In this document: in pieces, positions 25,282 to 33,745 of the stretch | How positions within the stretch are numbered: position 1 is the first letter of the stretch | Layout of the letters: each line of letters opens with the position of its first letter | From: Sulfurimonas sp. | Lineage (GTDB): Bacteria; Campylobacterota; Campylobacteria; Campylobacterales; Sulfurimonadaceae | Assembly: GCA_027063745.1 (NCBI GenBank) | Contig: JAMORG010000056.1 | Span: 1-37,604 of the forward strand | Direction of reading: 5' to 3' | DNA length: 37,604 nt | Notes under the pieces: model-generated | The model's input: only the letters and a program-made list of their open reading frames with translations | What the model was told of the DNA's origin: nothing | Database searches by the model: none | Position numbers and translations under genes: made by a program

Positions 25282-25566
25282 CTACTCTACAACTGGTGTG
25301 TGGTTTTGACGCATTTCGTCAGTAATGTCTTCACGATGTTCTGGAGACTCACCAACTTCAGTCCAAACGATACAACCCTCTGTAGGACATGCAGTAGCAC
25401 ATGCTGGCTCATCATGATAACCAACACACTCTACACATTTGTCTGGATAAACGTAATAAATCTCTTCACCAGTTGGATTATCATCTTCATCAACGATTGC
25501 TTCTACTGGACACTCATCAATACAAGCGCCACAATTAATACATGTATCTGTAATTAATACTGCCAT
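25282..25566 (-). CDS. fdxA: 2[4Fe-4S] ferredoxin, Alvin-type
   Basis: A 94-aa soluble electron carrier. The first cluster motif is C9-x2-C12-x2-C15-x3-C19-P. The second is C44-x2-C47-x8-C56-x3-C60-P, with the enlarged VGYHDEPA insertion between the second and third Cys that marks Allochromatium-type ferredoxins. An extra C65 follows. An acidic C-terminal tail ends the protein. H. pylori FdxA and the C. jejuni gene beside ahpC have the same insertion (from memory). It is preceded by TAGGAGAAG 4 bases before the ATG and by an 11-bp inverted repeat in the promoter region. Monocistronic. Confidence 0.92.
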   Translation of the reverse strand: MAVLITDTCINCGACIDECPVEAIVDEDDNPTGEEIYYVYPDKCVECVGYHDEPACATACPTEGCIVWTEVGESPEHREDITDEMRQNHTPVVE

Positions 25567-25604
25567 TATCTTCTCCTAATTTTTGTTAAAAGTAACTATA
25601 CAAT

Positions 25605-25634
25605 TTAGAGTTTTAAATATAGCTAAAACTCTAA
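25605..25634. repeat. Perfect 11-bp inverted repeat upstream of the ferredoxin gene
   Basis: TTAGAGTTTTA / TAAAACTCTAA with an 8-base spacer, 39-68 bases before the ferredoxin ATG. On the minus strand a TATAGT box (25593-25598) lies just downstream of it and TATACT (25634-25639) at its edge, so it spans the likely -35/-10 area. It may be an operator. A second, weaker 7-bp hairpin (25646-25670) between it and metK may end the metK message. Confidence 0.5.
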
Positions 25635-25684
25635 GTATAGTCTCTAAAGTGTCCCTTTTTGTTACACTTTTCTCACTTTGACGA

Positions 25685-26860
25685 TTAAAGTCCCAAATAA
25701 GCCTTGATTGCATCTGCTTTATCTGTTTTTTCCCAGTTAAAGCCATCTTCTTCGCGACCAAAGTGCCCATATGCTGCAGTTTGTCTATAGATAGGCTTTA
25801 AAAGATCAAGAGACTTGATAATTCCTGCAGGAGAGAGATCAAAAAGCTCTTTTACACACTCTTCTATCTTGCTCTCTGCAACTTTACCTGTTCCATGCGT
25901 ATCTACCATGATAGAAACAGGTTGTACAACACCGATAGCATAGGCTATCTGCATAGTAACTCTGTCACATGCACCAGCAGCTACGAGGTTTTTTGCAACC
26001 CAACGTGCTGCATATGCAGCTGAGCGGTCAACCTTGGTCGGATCTTTTCCTGAGAATGCCCCACCACCATGTGGACAGCTGCCACCATACGTATCTACAA
26101 TAATCTTACGACCTGTAAGACCGGCATCACCTTGTGGACCGCCTATAACAAACTTCCCTGTAGGGTTGATGTGAAAGATCGTCTCATCACTCATCATCTC
26201 AGCAGGAATAACCTTGTTAATAACCTCTTCAATAATATCTTTATGTATCTGCTCTTGAGAAACCTCTGGAGCATGTTGTGTAGAGATAACTACCGTCTCA
26301 ACTGCTACTGGTTTGTCATCTACATACTTTACACTGATCTGTGCTTTGCCGTCAGGACGCAAGTATGGAACTGTTCCGTCTTTTCTTACCTCTGCCAGTC
26401 TTTGCGTGAGGCGGTGTGCCAAATGAATAGGTAGTGGCATAAGCACATCTGTCTCACGACATGCGTAACCAAACATCAAACCTTGGTCACCCGCTCCTGT
26501 TTGCCCATCAGCCTGGTCAACACCTTGATTAATATCAGGAGATTGTTCACCAATACCATTTAAAACTGCAGCAGAACGGTAATCAAAACCATATGTTGCA
26601 TCTGTGTATCCAATACTCTGGATAACCTCTCTAGCAATCTCTTGCATTGGCGCGTACGCCGTCGTCTTCAGTTCGCCTGCAATTACACAAAAACCATTAG
26701 ACACGAGAGTCTCACACGCTACTCTCGCATTTTTATCATTTTCAATAATATAATCCAGAATTGCATCACTGATCTGATCTGCCATCTTATCAGGGTGCCC
26801 TTCTGTTACAGACTCTGAAGTAAATATATACTCTTTGTGAGTGTTGTTAACTTCCGTCAT
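25685..26860 (-). CDS. metK: S-adenosylmethionine synthase
   Basis: Makes AdoMet from methionine and ATP. It has 391 aa with the three-domain MAT fold. H22 is in [14 protein letters not shown] (20-33), the metal/ATP loop is [10 protein letters not shown], and the glycine-rich P-loop is [20 protein letters not shown]. It is preceded by AAGGAAAATCG and a clear promoter, and lies between fdxA and the divergent peroxiredoxin. AdoMet would feed MiaB, among others. H. pylori has metK next to ndk, a related arrangement. Confidence 0.97.
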   Translation of the reverse strand: MTEVNNTHKEYIFTSESVTEGHPDKMADQISDAILDYIIENDKNARVACETLVSNGFCVIAGELKTTAYAPMQEIAREVIQSIGYTDATYGFDYRSAAVLNGIGEQSPDINQGVDQADGQTGAGDQGLMFGYACRETDVLMPLPIHLAHRLTQRLAEVRKDGTVPYLRPDGKAQISVKYVDDKPVAVETVVISTQHAPEVSQEQIHKDIIEEVINKVIPAEMMSDETIFHINPTGKFVIGGPQGDAGLTGRKIIVDTYGGSCPHGGGAFSGKDPTKVDRSAAYAARWVAKNLVAAGACDRVTMQIAYAIGVVQPVSIMVDTHGTGKVAESKIEECVKELFDLSPAGIIKSLDLLKPIYRQTAAYGHFGREEDGFNWEKTDKADAIKAYLGL

Positions 26861-26907
26861 CGATTTTCCTTATTGAAATACAAAGTCAAGCTTCATAAAT
26901 CGTCGCA

Positions 26908-26913
26908 ATTATA
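26908..26913 (-). promoter_or_regulatory. -10 box of metK
   Basis: GCTATAAT on the minus strand, preceded by the A/T-rich TTATAATTTTA, 47 bases before the metK ATG. Confidence 0.55.
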
Positions 26914-26999
26914 GCTAAAATTATAAAATTATTCTTTAATCTTACAATGAGCATAAAACAATTCAGAACTCTATTAATATATTTCAGCTAAAATATCTC

Positions 27000-27005
27000 T
27001 ATAAT
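27000..27005 (+). promoter_or_regulatory. -10 box of the peroxiredoxin gene
   Basis: TATAAT, 26 bases before the ATG at 27032; AAAGGA lies 7 bases before the start. The region from 26900 is very A/T-rich. Confidence 0.5.
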
Positions 27006-27031
27006 TAATTCAATAAACAAAGGACATATAT

Positions 27032-27628
27032 ATGTTAGTAACAAACCCAGCTCCGGACTTTACAGCTGCTGCAGTTTTAGCAGACGGATCAATCGTAGAG
27101 GACTTCAAACTAAGTGAAAACTATGGCGAAAAAGGTACAGTAGTATTCTTTTACCCATTAGACTTCACTTTCGTTTGTCCATCAGAGATCATTGCATTTT
27201 CACACAGATACAATGAGTTTCAAGAGAGAGGCGTAAATGTTATCGGTGTTTCAGTTGACAGCCAATTTTCACACTTCGCATGGAGAGAGACTCCGGTAGA
27301 AAAAGGTGGTATCGGGCGTATTAACTTCCCACTCGTAGCTGACCTTACTAAAAACATCGCACGTGACTATGATGTACTTCTTAACGATGCAGTTGCACTT
27401 CGTGGATCATTTTTAATTGATGATAAAGGAATCGTTCGTCACGCAGTAATTAATGACCTTCCACTTGGACGTAATGTTGATGAGATGTTAAGAATGATCG
27501 ATGCACAACAGTTTACTGATGAGCATGGTGAAGTTTGTCCTGCTGGTTGGCAAAAAGGTGACGAAGCAATGAAACCTGATGCAGAGGGTGTTGCCCAGTA
27601 CTTGGCAAAACACGAAAAAGAGTTATAA
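27032..27628 (+). CDS. ahpC: 2-Cys peroxiredoxin (AhpC/Tpx-like)
   Basis: A 198-aa thiol peroxidase that reduces H2O2 and organic peroxides. The peroxidatic cysteine is C49 (DFTFVCPSE) and the resolving cysteine C169 (GEVCPAGW), the typical 2-Cys arrangement. A GGIG loop is present at 92-95. The usual C-terminal YF motif linked with overoxidation sensitivity is replaced by AQYLAKHEKEL, so this enzyme may be peroxide-robust. No AhpF is nearby; campylobacterial AhpC usually takes electrons from thioredoxin. The gene is divergent from metK, single, and ends at a hairpin shared with the facing lipoprotein gene. Confidence 0.95.
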   Translation: MLVTNPAPDFTAAAVLADGSIVEDFKLSENYGEKGTVVFFYPLDFTFVCPSEIIAFSHRYNEFQERGVNVIGVSVDSQFSHFAWRETPVEKGGIGRINFPLVADLTKNIARDYDVLLNDAVALRGSFLIDDKGIVRHAVINDLPLGRNVDEMLRMIDAQQFTDEHGEVCPAGWQKGDEAMKPDAEGVAQYLAKHEKEL

Positions 27629-27636
27629 GAACTCTT

Positions 27637-27666
27637 TTAGACAGAAGAGTCTTACTCTCTGTCTAA
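27637..27666. terminator. Bidirectional stem-loop between ahpC and the small lipoprotein gene
   Basis: TTAGACAG-A-AGAGT / ACTCT-CTGTCTAA forms a 13-bp stem with one bulged A and a 3-base loop. It starts 9 bases after the ahpC stop, and its right arm encodes the last residues and stop of the facing lipoprotein. T tracts are poor on both sides, so it may work as a stability element as much as a terminator. Confidence 0.45.
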
Positions 27667-27792
27667 CTTATCGAAAGCTTTTTCACTCGCAGCGTTTGAG
27701 CGCTGATACTCATAGTCAGATAGAGACTCTTTTTTAGAACTACATGCACTCATAAGTATCATACTACTGACAATAAATATAACTATTTTCAT
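27652..27792 (-). CDS. 46-aa small lipoprotein, unknown function
   Basis: The ATG at 27792 has AAGGAAAAG directly upstream and gives MKIVIFIVSSMILMSAC, a short lipoprotein signal with the acylated Cys at residue 17. The longer reading frame starting at 27864 runs through the cyclase gene and is not the start. The mature peptide is only 30 residues, SSKKESLSDYEYQRSNAA and a charged end, probably tethered in the periplasm. It begins 11 bases after the stop of the PAS-GGDEF gene and is probably cotranscribed with it. No family recognised. Confidence 0.7.
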   Translation of the reverse strand: MKIVIFIVSSMILMSACSSKKESLSDYEYQRSNAASEKAFDKLDRE

Positions 27793-27802
27793 AATCTTTT
27801 CC

Positions 27803-29065
27803 TTAATTAAAGACAACTCTGTTACGTCCAAGATTTTTAGCGGCATACAAAGCATTGTCAGCACGATTAAGACACTGCTCTTTTGTATCGTTATCTCTAT
27901 ACTCTGTTACACCAACACTGACAGTTATGCAGATATTACCAAAAGATGCTTCAGCGACAAGAGTATTTAGCTTTTGCCCTATACGCATTGCTTCATGCTC
28001 ACCTGTTCCATCTAAGAGCAAAAGAAACTCTTCACCACCCCATCGTCCAAATTTATCAACAAGACGAATATTCTCCATAACAAGTCTGCTAAAAGATTTC
28101 AATACAAAATCTCCCAGTGGATGGCCATAGGTATCATTTATCTTTTTAAAATGATCGATATCAAAGATAAGTACTGAAAAAGGCTGTCCAATACGCTCTT
28201 TTCTTGCAATAAACTCATCAAAACACTCATTTATCTGATAACGGTTTGGAATTTGTGTCAAAGGATCTATGGTTGCCAACTGTTTTAATTTTTCTTCACT
28301 TTTTATACGACTAGTGATATCTCTTGCATTGACAACAAAATACTCTATCTCTTTTGTTGTTTCATTCTCAACAGGAGTAATCTTTGTATCTGCATAGATC
28401 AACTCACCGTTTTTTTTCCTATTGATTATGACCTGATGATAATTTTTACCTGAAAGTATCTTCTCCCATAACTCTTTATAAAAAGCATCATCCTGCTTGC
28501 CCGATTTAAAAACTCGAGGTGTTTGTCCAAGAACCTCTTCTTCTGTGTAACCATAAATATTCACCAAAGCATTATTGACATAGAGGATATTGCCTTGAAC
28601 ATTTGTTATAAAGACGATATCGTCACTTTGAGAAAGGGCCTGGATCAGTACTTTTATTACCTGATTTTTTTTCATAATATCAGAGATATCTATAGCAATA
28701 CCCATCCCCGCATAGCTTTCTTTATAGCGAACGGTTTCTACTGAAATTTTTATATGTAAAAGTTCTTCGTTTTTGCGAATAAGCAGTGCATCATTATGCA
28801 CTGAAGAGAACATCTCTCCTGCTATACGCCTTTGTACAAGCTGTTTAAATTTTATCTTATTTTTTTCATCTACAAGATCCCAAGGATGCATTTTGAGAAG
28901 CTCTTGTATACTATAGCCTGTCATATCAGCAAATGCTTGGTTGACATAGATGAAATACTCTTGATATAAAAACATTCCAAAAAGTGAGTTTTCTGCGATT
29001 ATACGGAACCTTTCTTCACTCTCTTGCACCAACTCCAAACACGATTTGGCATTTTTCACTGACAT
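27803..29065 (-). CDS. Diguanylate cyclase with two PAS domains
   Basis: A 420-aa soluble signalling enzyme with PAS 1 (about 17-130), PAS 2 (about 140-253, with LYVNNALVNIYGYTEEEVLGQTPRV) and a GGDEF domain (about 262-420). The active site is GGEEF (343-347) and the DIDHFKKINDTYGH signature is intact. The product-inhibition I-site R334-x2-D337 precedes it by five residues. It should make c-di-GMP in response to a small-molecule or redox signal at the PAS domains. There is no transmembrane segment. Start supported by CTGGAGA just before the ATG. It is followed closely by a 46-aa lipoprotein. Confidence 0.93.
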   Translation of the reverse strand: MSVKNAKSCLELVQESEERFRIIAENSLFGMFLYQEYFIYVNQAFADMTGYSIQELLKMHPWDLVDEKNKIKFKQLVQRRIAGEMFSSVHNDALLIRKNEELLHIKISVETVRYKESYAGMGIAIDISDIMKKNQVIKVLIQALSQSDDIVFITNVQGNILYVNNALVNIYGYTEEEVLGQTPRVFKSGKQDDAFYKELWEKILSGKNYHQVIINRKKNGELIYADTKITPVENETTKEIEYFVVNARDITSRIKSEEKLKQLATIDPLTQIPNRYQINECFDEFIARKERIGQPFSVLIFDIDHFKKINDTYGHPLGDFVLKSFSRLVMENIRLVDKFGRWGGEEFLLLLDGTGEHEAMRIGQKLNTLVAEASFGNICITVSVGVTEYRDNDTKEQCLNRADNALYAAKNLGRNRVVFN

Positions 29066-29124
29066 TCTCCAGAAATTTCTTACTAGATGATATCTTTTAT
29101 TTGTTATGTTTTAACTTAAAGTCA

Positions 29125-30009
29125 CTATTTTCTACTAACTAAAACCCCGCCAATTACAATAAGTGCAATACCTATAAAAGTTAAAATATCTGGAAAAGCA
29201 TCTCCCAACAGCCAGCCAAAACCAATTGCAAAAGGAATATTTGTATAACTTATCACCCCAACTATACTTAGATTTTTTGCTGAATATGCTTTGGTAAGCA
29301 ACCATTGAGAGAGTGTTGATATCAGGGCCATAAAGCCTATGAGCAAATAGATAAATAAACTATTCGGCAGTACAAAATGAGGAAACAAAAACTCCAAACT
29401 AACGGGAACATCTACATAAGGGGCCACCATAAACAAAAGTGCCGGTAAAAAACTTCCTACCGTAACAAAGGAAAGGACAATCACACGTGAGTCATAGATG
29501 TCTTTTATCTTCTTTATGGTCGTGTAAGCAGCTGCAGCAAAAAAACCACCCAAAACACCCAATATATGGATAAATGAAAAACTCATGCCAAATGGTTTAC
29601 TAATAAGCACTACCCCACTAAAACCAACCAAAAGGGCTATCACCGTTCGCATACGCAGTCGCTCGCCCAAAAGAAAAAAGGCAAGGATTGTAACAAAGAA
29701 AGGTGAAGTTTTATTCAGTGTTATCGCTTCACCTAAAGGAATCGTACCGATAGTATAAAAAAAGAGTATCATAGCCATAAACCCAAAAAGTCCACGAGTA
29801 AAGAGGAGATAGATCTTACCTCCTGTTAGTTTTGGAGGGGTATGTTTTAAGGCATATAAAATGATAAACAGACCCAAGATATTACGAAAAAAGACAACTT
29901 CAAGTGCAGGCATCTCCTGCGTGAGCATCTTTGTCAAAGCACCATTAAGTGCTGATATCAAAGCAGATGCCAGCATAAAAAGTATGCCATTATCAAGATT
30001 TTTCAACAC
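29125..30009 (-). CDS. EamA/DMT-family transporter
   Basis: A 294-aa membrane protein with ten predicted helices in two EamA repeats (about 10-140 and 150-292). LEVVFFRNILGLFIILYAL in the first half and ANLSIVGVISYTNIPFAIGFGWLLG-like sequence in the second half are typical of drug/metabolite transporters. The substrate is not predictable. The start is GTG at 30009, with GAGG six bases upstream, overlapping the end of the Pif1-like gene by 7 bases. Confidence 0.85.
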   Translation of the reverse strand: MLKNLDNGILFMLASALISALNGALTKMLTQEMPALEVVFFRNILGLFIILYALKHTPPKLTGGKIYLLFTRGLFGFMAMILFFYTIGTIPLGEAITLNKTSPFFVTILAFFLLGERLRMRTVIALLVGFSGVVLISKPFGMSFSFIHILGVLGGFFAAAAYTTIKKIKDIYDSRVIVLSFVTVGSFLPALLFMVAPYVDVPVSLEFLFPHFVLPNSLFIYLLIGFMALISTLSQWLLTKAYSAKNLSIVGVISYTNIPFAIGFGWLLGDAFPDILTFIGIALIVIGGVLVSRK

Positions 30010-31268
30010 TCTTCACCTCGCACAAATGCCATCGCTTTTGGGTGCACATAAGCCAGCTCATACCACTGTCTCTGTGGTGCTATAAGTATGAGACTCTTAG
30101 GGTTACAAGAACGCGAAAGTGCAACATAGAACTGCGAAGGTGCGAAGATCTCACGCGTCTCTATTATAAGATTTTCAATACTCATTCCCTGCGATTTATG
30201 AATGGTAATGGCAAAAGCAAGTTTAACAGGGTACTGATAAACACTAAAACGCTCCTCTTCAACAAGCTCTTTTTTCCCTTTTAGCGTTTTTTCTTGCCAC
30301 TCGCTCTTACTCTGTGCCACCTGCTCGAGCTTCACTACCTTACCATCACTCTTTTGCACATAAAGATAGCTCGCATCGACATTGACAATCTCTCCACGCT
30401 CTCCGTTGTAATAGTTCCATGCATTGCGGGTAAAGAGTACAGGTGCACCCACTTTTAGCTCAAGAGTTGCTTCAATACGAGCATCTTGCATAAAGCGTTC
30501 TATCTCTTTGTCACTTACACTCTTTTTATGTTTGACAATCTGTGCCTCTTTATAAAAGTGCTCTCCATCTATCTCTTTTAACTGCTCTTTGTTGTGGTAT
30601 GATGCAGAAATATTTTTTCCAAACAAAAAAGTGTACTCACGCAGCTCATTTGGCAGTGGTTTTATAAAGCCGTTTAGAGCATTATGAATAGACTCATCTA
30701 TAGAGCCAAAACGTACAGCGTGCAGCAGTTCTATAAACTCCTTGTCATCTGTTCTATAAATATGTGTCAACTCAATCTTTACAAATTCACATAACGCCCA
30801 TGCAGCCGACTCAAAGGCGAAGTGTACTTCATTACGCCCACGCACAACAGGCGGCAGCTGTAAAAAATCACCAACCACAAGCAAGGCACCCTTAAACTCC
30901 GACTGCTGAAGTCGTAAAAGTATCATCTCAAAAAGTTTGTCACTTACCATGGATATCTCATCAATAACAATAAGATCCATAGAATATATAAGCTTCTTTA
31001 CTTTTTTCTTTGGTTCAAACTTACCATTTCTCTCCAACGCATCTACATCATCGGCAATCCCAAGATCAAAGAAACTGTGCAGTGTCTGTCCACCGATAAG
31101 TGTCGCAGCCATGCCGGTAGATGCCAGTTTAGCCACCTTTTTAGCTTCAGATTCATATGCAGCTATGAGTTCTCGTGTCAAGGTCGTTTTACCAACCCCT
31201 GCACCACCGGTTAAAAAAACATTACGTCCATTTTGTAAGTGAGATAGAGTTTTCTCTTTGTAATTCAT
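30003..31268 (-). CDS. Pif1-like SF1B DNA helicase
   Basis: A 421-aa helicase. The Walker A motif is GGAGVGKT (21-28), Walker B is VIDEIS (101-106) and motif III is GDFLQLPP (133-140). A C-terminal UvrD-like motif IHKSQGMS and ALSRSCNPKSL close the second RecA lobe. It lacks the extra domains of eukaryotic Pif1 and of RecD. Bacterial Pif1-like proteins unwind 5'-tailed DNA, G-quadruplexes and R-loops. The ATG lies 6 bases after a TACTAT -10 box without a ribosome site, suggesting a leaderless message. It is followed by the EamA gene with a 7-base overlap. Confidence 0.9.
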   Translation of the reverse strand: MNYKEKTLSHLQNGRNVFLTGGAGVGKTTLTRELIAAYESEAKKVAKLASTGMAATLIGGQTLHSFFDLGIADDVDALERNGKFEPKKKVKKLIYSMDLIVIDEISMVSDKLFEMILLRLQQSEFKGALLVVGDFLQLPPVVRGRNEVHFAFESAAWALCEFVKIELTHIYRTDDKEFIELLHAVRFGSIDESIHNALNGFIKPLPNELREYTFLFGKNISASYHNKEQLKEIDGEHFYKEAQIVKHKKSVSDKEIERFMQDARIEATLELKVGAPVLFTRNAWNYYNGERGEIVNVDASYLYVQKSDGKVVKLEQVAQSKSEWQEKTLKGKKELVEEERFSVYQYPVKLAFAITIHKSQGMSIENLIIETREIFAPSQFYVALSRSCNPKSLILIAPQRQWYELAYVHPKAMAFVRGEEC

Positions 31269-31274
31269 AACGCG

Positions 31275-31280
31275 ATAGTA
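31275..31280 (-). promoter_or_regulatory. -10 box implying a leaderless Pif1-like mRNA
   Basis: GGTACTAT on the minus strand, followed by CGCGTT and the ATG at 31268. Initiation about 7 bases after the box would coincide with the start codon. Confidence 0.4.
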
Positions 31281-31313
31281 CCTGCTCTTACTATAATTTT
31301 AGATTAATATTGC

Positions 31314-31319
31314 TATACT
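31314..31319 (+). promoter_or_regulatory. -10 box of the REC-REC-GGDEF gene
   Basis: TGCTATACT, 27 bases before the ATG at 31347, with GGAG 8 bases before the start. A second box, TATAAT at 31292-31297, lies further upstream and could serve as an alternative. Confidence 0.45.
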
Positions 31320-31346
31320 CATTCAATATATTTTGGAGACAATCAT

Positions 31347-32615
31347 ATGCAAAACGAAGAAACACGCCAACGCATTCTTGTTGTTGAAGACAATAAAACA
31401 CTAGCAAAACTAATAGCTAAAAAGATTGAAAATGCTTTAGATATGGATGTTGATGTGGCCTTTTCTCTTGCTGAAACCAAACTTTTTCTAGCTAGATACA
31501 AATACTTCATAACGCTGCTTGACATAAATCTTCCCGATGCCCCGGATGGTGAAGTAGTTGACTATGCAATAAGTAAAAAAAATCACGTTATCGTCTTAAG
31601 TGCAAATATAGACAAAGATTTCCGTAAAAAAATGCTTCAAAAGAGTATTATCGATTATGTCAACAAAGGTGGAACCGGAGATATTGACTATATCATTCAC
31701 ACCATCAAACGCCTCCAAAAAAACAAAAACCATAAAGTTCTTGTAGTTGATGATGCGATGATGTTTCGAAAACAGATGCAGGGTATTTTGGAAAATCTCT
31801 TTTTTGAGGTTATTACTGTTGCTCACGGAGAAGAGGCACTTGGTATGTTACAGGCAAAACCCGACATCTCCTTAGTCCTTACAGACTATAATATGCCTGT
31901 TATGGACGGACTTGAACTCACATATGAGATTCGTAAAACCTACTCAAAAGATGAACTCTCCATTTTGGCACTCTCAGGAAATGATGATGAAGAAGTAACT
32001 GCACTCTTTTTAAAACATGGTGCCAATGACTATATCAAAAAACCCTTTTCAAAAGAGGAGTTTTCAGTTCGTGTAAATAACACTATTGAGGCTTTGGAAA
32101 ACATTCAGACCATTATGCACTATGCAAACCGTGACTACCTTACAGGGCTTTACAATCGCCGCTACTTTTTTGAGTCTATGCAGGAGTATATTGAAGATGT
32201 CAAAGAGAGTGGTGAAAAATTTGCTGTGGCAATGCTTGATATAGACCATTTTAAACAGGTCAATGATACCTATGGACATGACATCGGTGATAAAGTCATC
32301 ATCACACTTGCAGATATTTTACGAAGCTCAACCAATCCTCAAGATGTAGTGGCACGTTTTGGAGGAGAAGAGTTCTGTGTAGTGCTTAAAAATATCAACC
32401 GTTACAGTGCGCTCGATATCCTAGAGCGTATTCGCCAAACTGTAGAGTCTTATACGGTAGATGCGGGAAAAGGACAGTTTATCAACTTTACCATCTCTAT
32501 CGGTGCAGTTATCCATAAAGAAGAAAATGATCTTGAAGAGAGCATAAATGAAGCAGATATGTGTCTGTATAAAGCTAAAAACGGCGGTAGAAATCAGGTA
32601 GTCTTTGAAAGTTAA
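31347..32615 (+). CDS. Response regulator diguanylate cyclase, REC-REC-GGDEF
   Basis: A 422-aa soluble protein. REC1 (about 9-125) has E14/D15 and phospho-acceptor D59 (LLDINLPD). REC2 (about 130-250) has D135/D136, D180 (LTDYNMPVMDG) and the KKPF lysine. A GGDEF domain (about 258-422) has GGEEF at 339-343 and intact DIDHFKQVNDTYGHDIGD. The I-site is missing: the matching residues are NPQD. The family makes c-di-GMP when phosphorylated (PleD-like layout). No cognate kinase is adjacent. Its stop codon shares four bases with that of the facing VWA gene. Confidence 0.93.
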   Translation: MQNEETRQRILVVEDNKTLAKLIAKKIENALDMDVDVAFSLAETKLFLARYKYFITLLDINLPDAPDGEVVDYAISKKNHVIVLSANIDKDFRKKMLQKSIIDYVNKGGTGDIDYIIHTIKRLQKNKNHKVLVVDDAMMFRKQMQGILENLFFEVITVAHGEEALGMLQAKPDISLVLTDYNMPVMDGLELTYEIRKTYSKDELSILALSGNDDEEVTALFLKHGANDYIKKPFSKEEFSVRVNNTIEALENIQTIMHYANRDYLTGLYNRRYFFESMQEYIEDVKESGEKFAVAMLDIDHFKQVNDTYGHDIGDKVIITLADILRSSTNPQDVVARFGGEEFCVVLKNINRYSALDILERIRQTVESYTVDAGKGQFINFTISIGAVIHKEENDLEESINEADMCLYKAKNGGRNQVVFES

Positions 32616-33742
32616 TCTTCTACTAAAACTATCACCTCTCCAAAAGGAGTCTCACTCTCTTTTGGACTCACCCACTTCACACTAAAAGAGGGTTCTTCTT
32701 TTGGAAAAAATCCCTCTAAATCTGTGAAATAGAGCAGCAGTGCTACATCATCCAAGTGCTCCTCAATGTAGCCAAAGACAGGACGAAAGTCAGTTCCTCC
32801 AGCACCTTTGAGCTCAACTTCGAGACTCTCACCACTTAAAAATCTCTGATGGGAGTGAATCTTATCATCACACACAAGCAGATCTATAATGTAGTTTTGC
32901 GTATGCTCCATAATGAAGTTCACTTCACTCAAAAAAGTATCGAGCAGCTCTTTATCTACCGAGCCAGAACTATCAACCGCAATAACAAGCCGAAATGTCT
33001 CTGAGATGGATAAAGGAAGATATATCCCCTTATAGAGCAGTTTTTTTGATGGCGGCATCACTACATAGTTGTCTCTAAAAAAAGGAGCTATCGCCTCACG
33101 CAGCTCCTCTCTCCAGTCTAGCTTTGCAAAACCGCTTATGTCAAAAAAACGCTCTATGGACTCCGGAGCCTCTCCGCTTTGCAGCTTTGACTCAAGCAGT
33201 GCTATGGCCTCCTCTGCAAAGAGCTGTTCTGCCAGTATCTCTTCTTGGAGCTGCTCTTGTGTTTGTTGCCTCTGTTGATTTTCTTGTGGTTCTACATCAT
33301 CACTGCTATTGGCTTCATACTCAAGATCTTCATCATCACGCAGTATGTCACTCTTTAGCTCTGCATATATCTCTTCGGCATACATACCACTGAAACGTTT
33401 TCTATACTGCGCACCATAAGGCATTGTCATACCATTTTGCAGCAGCATATCATTGATGGCAATATCTGTTGCCATCTGCCACAACCAGCCACTTCTATTG
33501 TTTTTACGCTGCTCGTGCACCAAGGCTGCATGCATGGCACCGTTTGCCAAGACAAACTCTAGCTCATCGAGTTCAAGCTCACGCAGATACTCCTCTCGAA
33601 ACTCAAGCTTTTTTCCATCACTTTTAAAGCTCTCCAAATCATCATTGACAACTAACTCCAGTCTTGAGGCAAGTGTACCAAAGTATGGATACTCTACTAA
33701 AAGTTTTGCTTTTGCCTTAGATATTTTCTCTTGTGTTGTCAT
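32612..33742 (-). CDS. VWA-like/DUF2201 protein with degenerate metallopeptidase motif
   Basis: A 376-aa soluble protein, third gene of a three-gene operon. The N-terminal putative metallopeptidase region (about 1-130) keeps H71 and H76, R79 and the downstream A91-x-D93-x3-N97 pattern. But residues 67-71 are NGAMH where HExxH would be expected, so His and Glu are replaced. An acidic Gln/Glu-rich linker follows (about 135-175). The C-terminal VWA domain (about 250-376) has an intact MIDAS: D257-S259-S261, T317 (GGTDF) and D341 (TDLEG). Members pair with MoxR ATPases, thought to remodel or load metal-dependent assemblies. Start: ATG 3 bases after the MoxR stop. A pseudo-peptidase adaptor is the best guess. 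Confidence 0.83.
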   Translation of the reverse strand: MTTQEKISKAKAKLLVEYPYFGTLASRLELVVNDDLESFKSDGKKLEFREEYLRELELDELEFVLANGAMHAALVHEQRKNNRSGWLWQMATDIAINDMLLQNGMTMPYGAQYRKRFSGMYAEEIYAELKSDILRDDEDLEYEANSSDDVEPQENQQRQQTQEQLQEEILAEQLFAEEAIALLESKLQSGEAPESIERFFDISGFAKLDWREELREAIAPFFRDNYVVMPPSKKLLYKGIYLPLSISETFRLVIAVDSSGSVDKELLDTFLSEVNFIMEHTQNYIIDLLVCDDKIHSHQRFLSGESLEVELKGAGGTDFRPVFGYIEEHLDDVALLLYFTDLEGFFPKEEPSFSVKWVSPKESETPFGEVIVLVED

Positions 33743-33745
33743 TTT

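Noticed and set aside
26915-26935. PerR-like box (TTATAATTTTA) upstream of metK/ahpC
   Set aside because: The sequence is explained by the A/T-rich metK promoter and only loosely resembles the PerR palindrome.
27793-27864. Longer N-terminus for the 46-aa lipoprotein
   Set aside because: It runs inside the cyclase gene and would bury the lipoprotein signal peptide in the middle of the protein.
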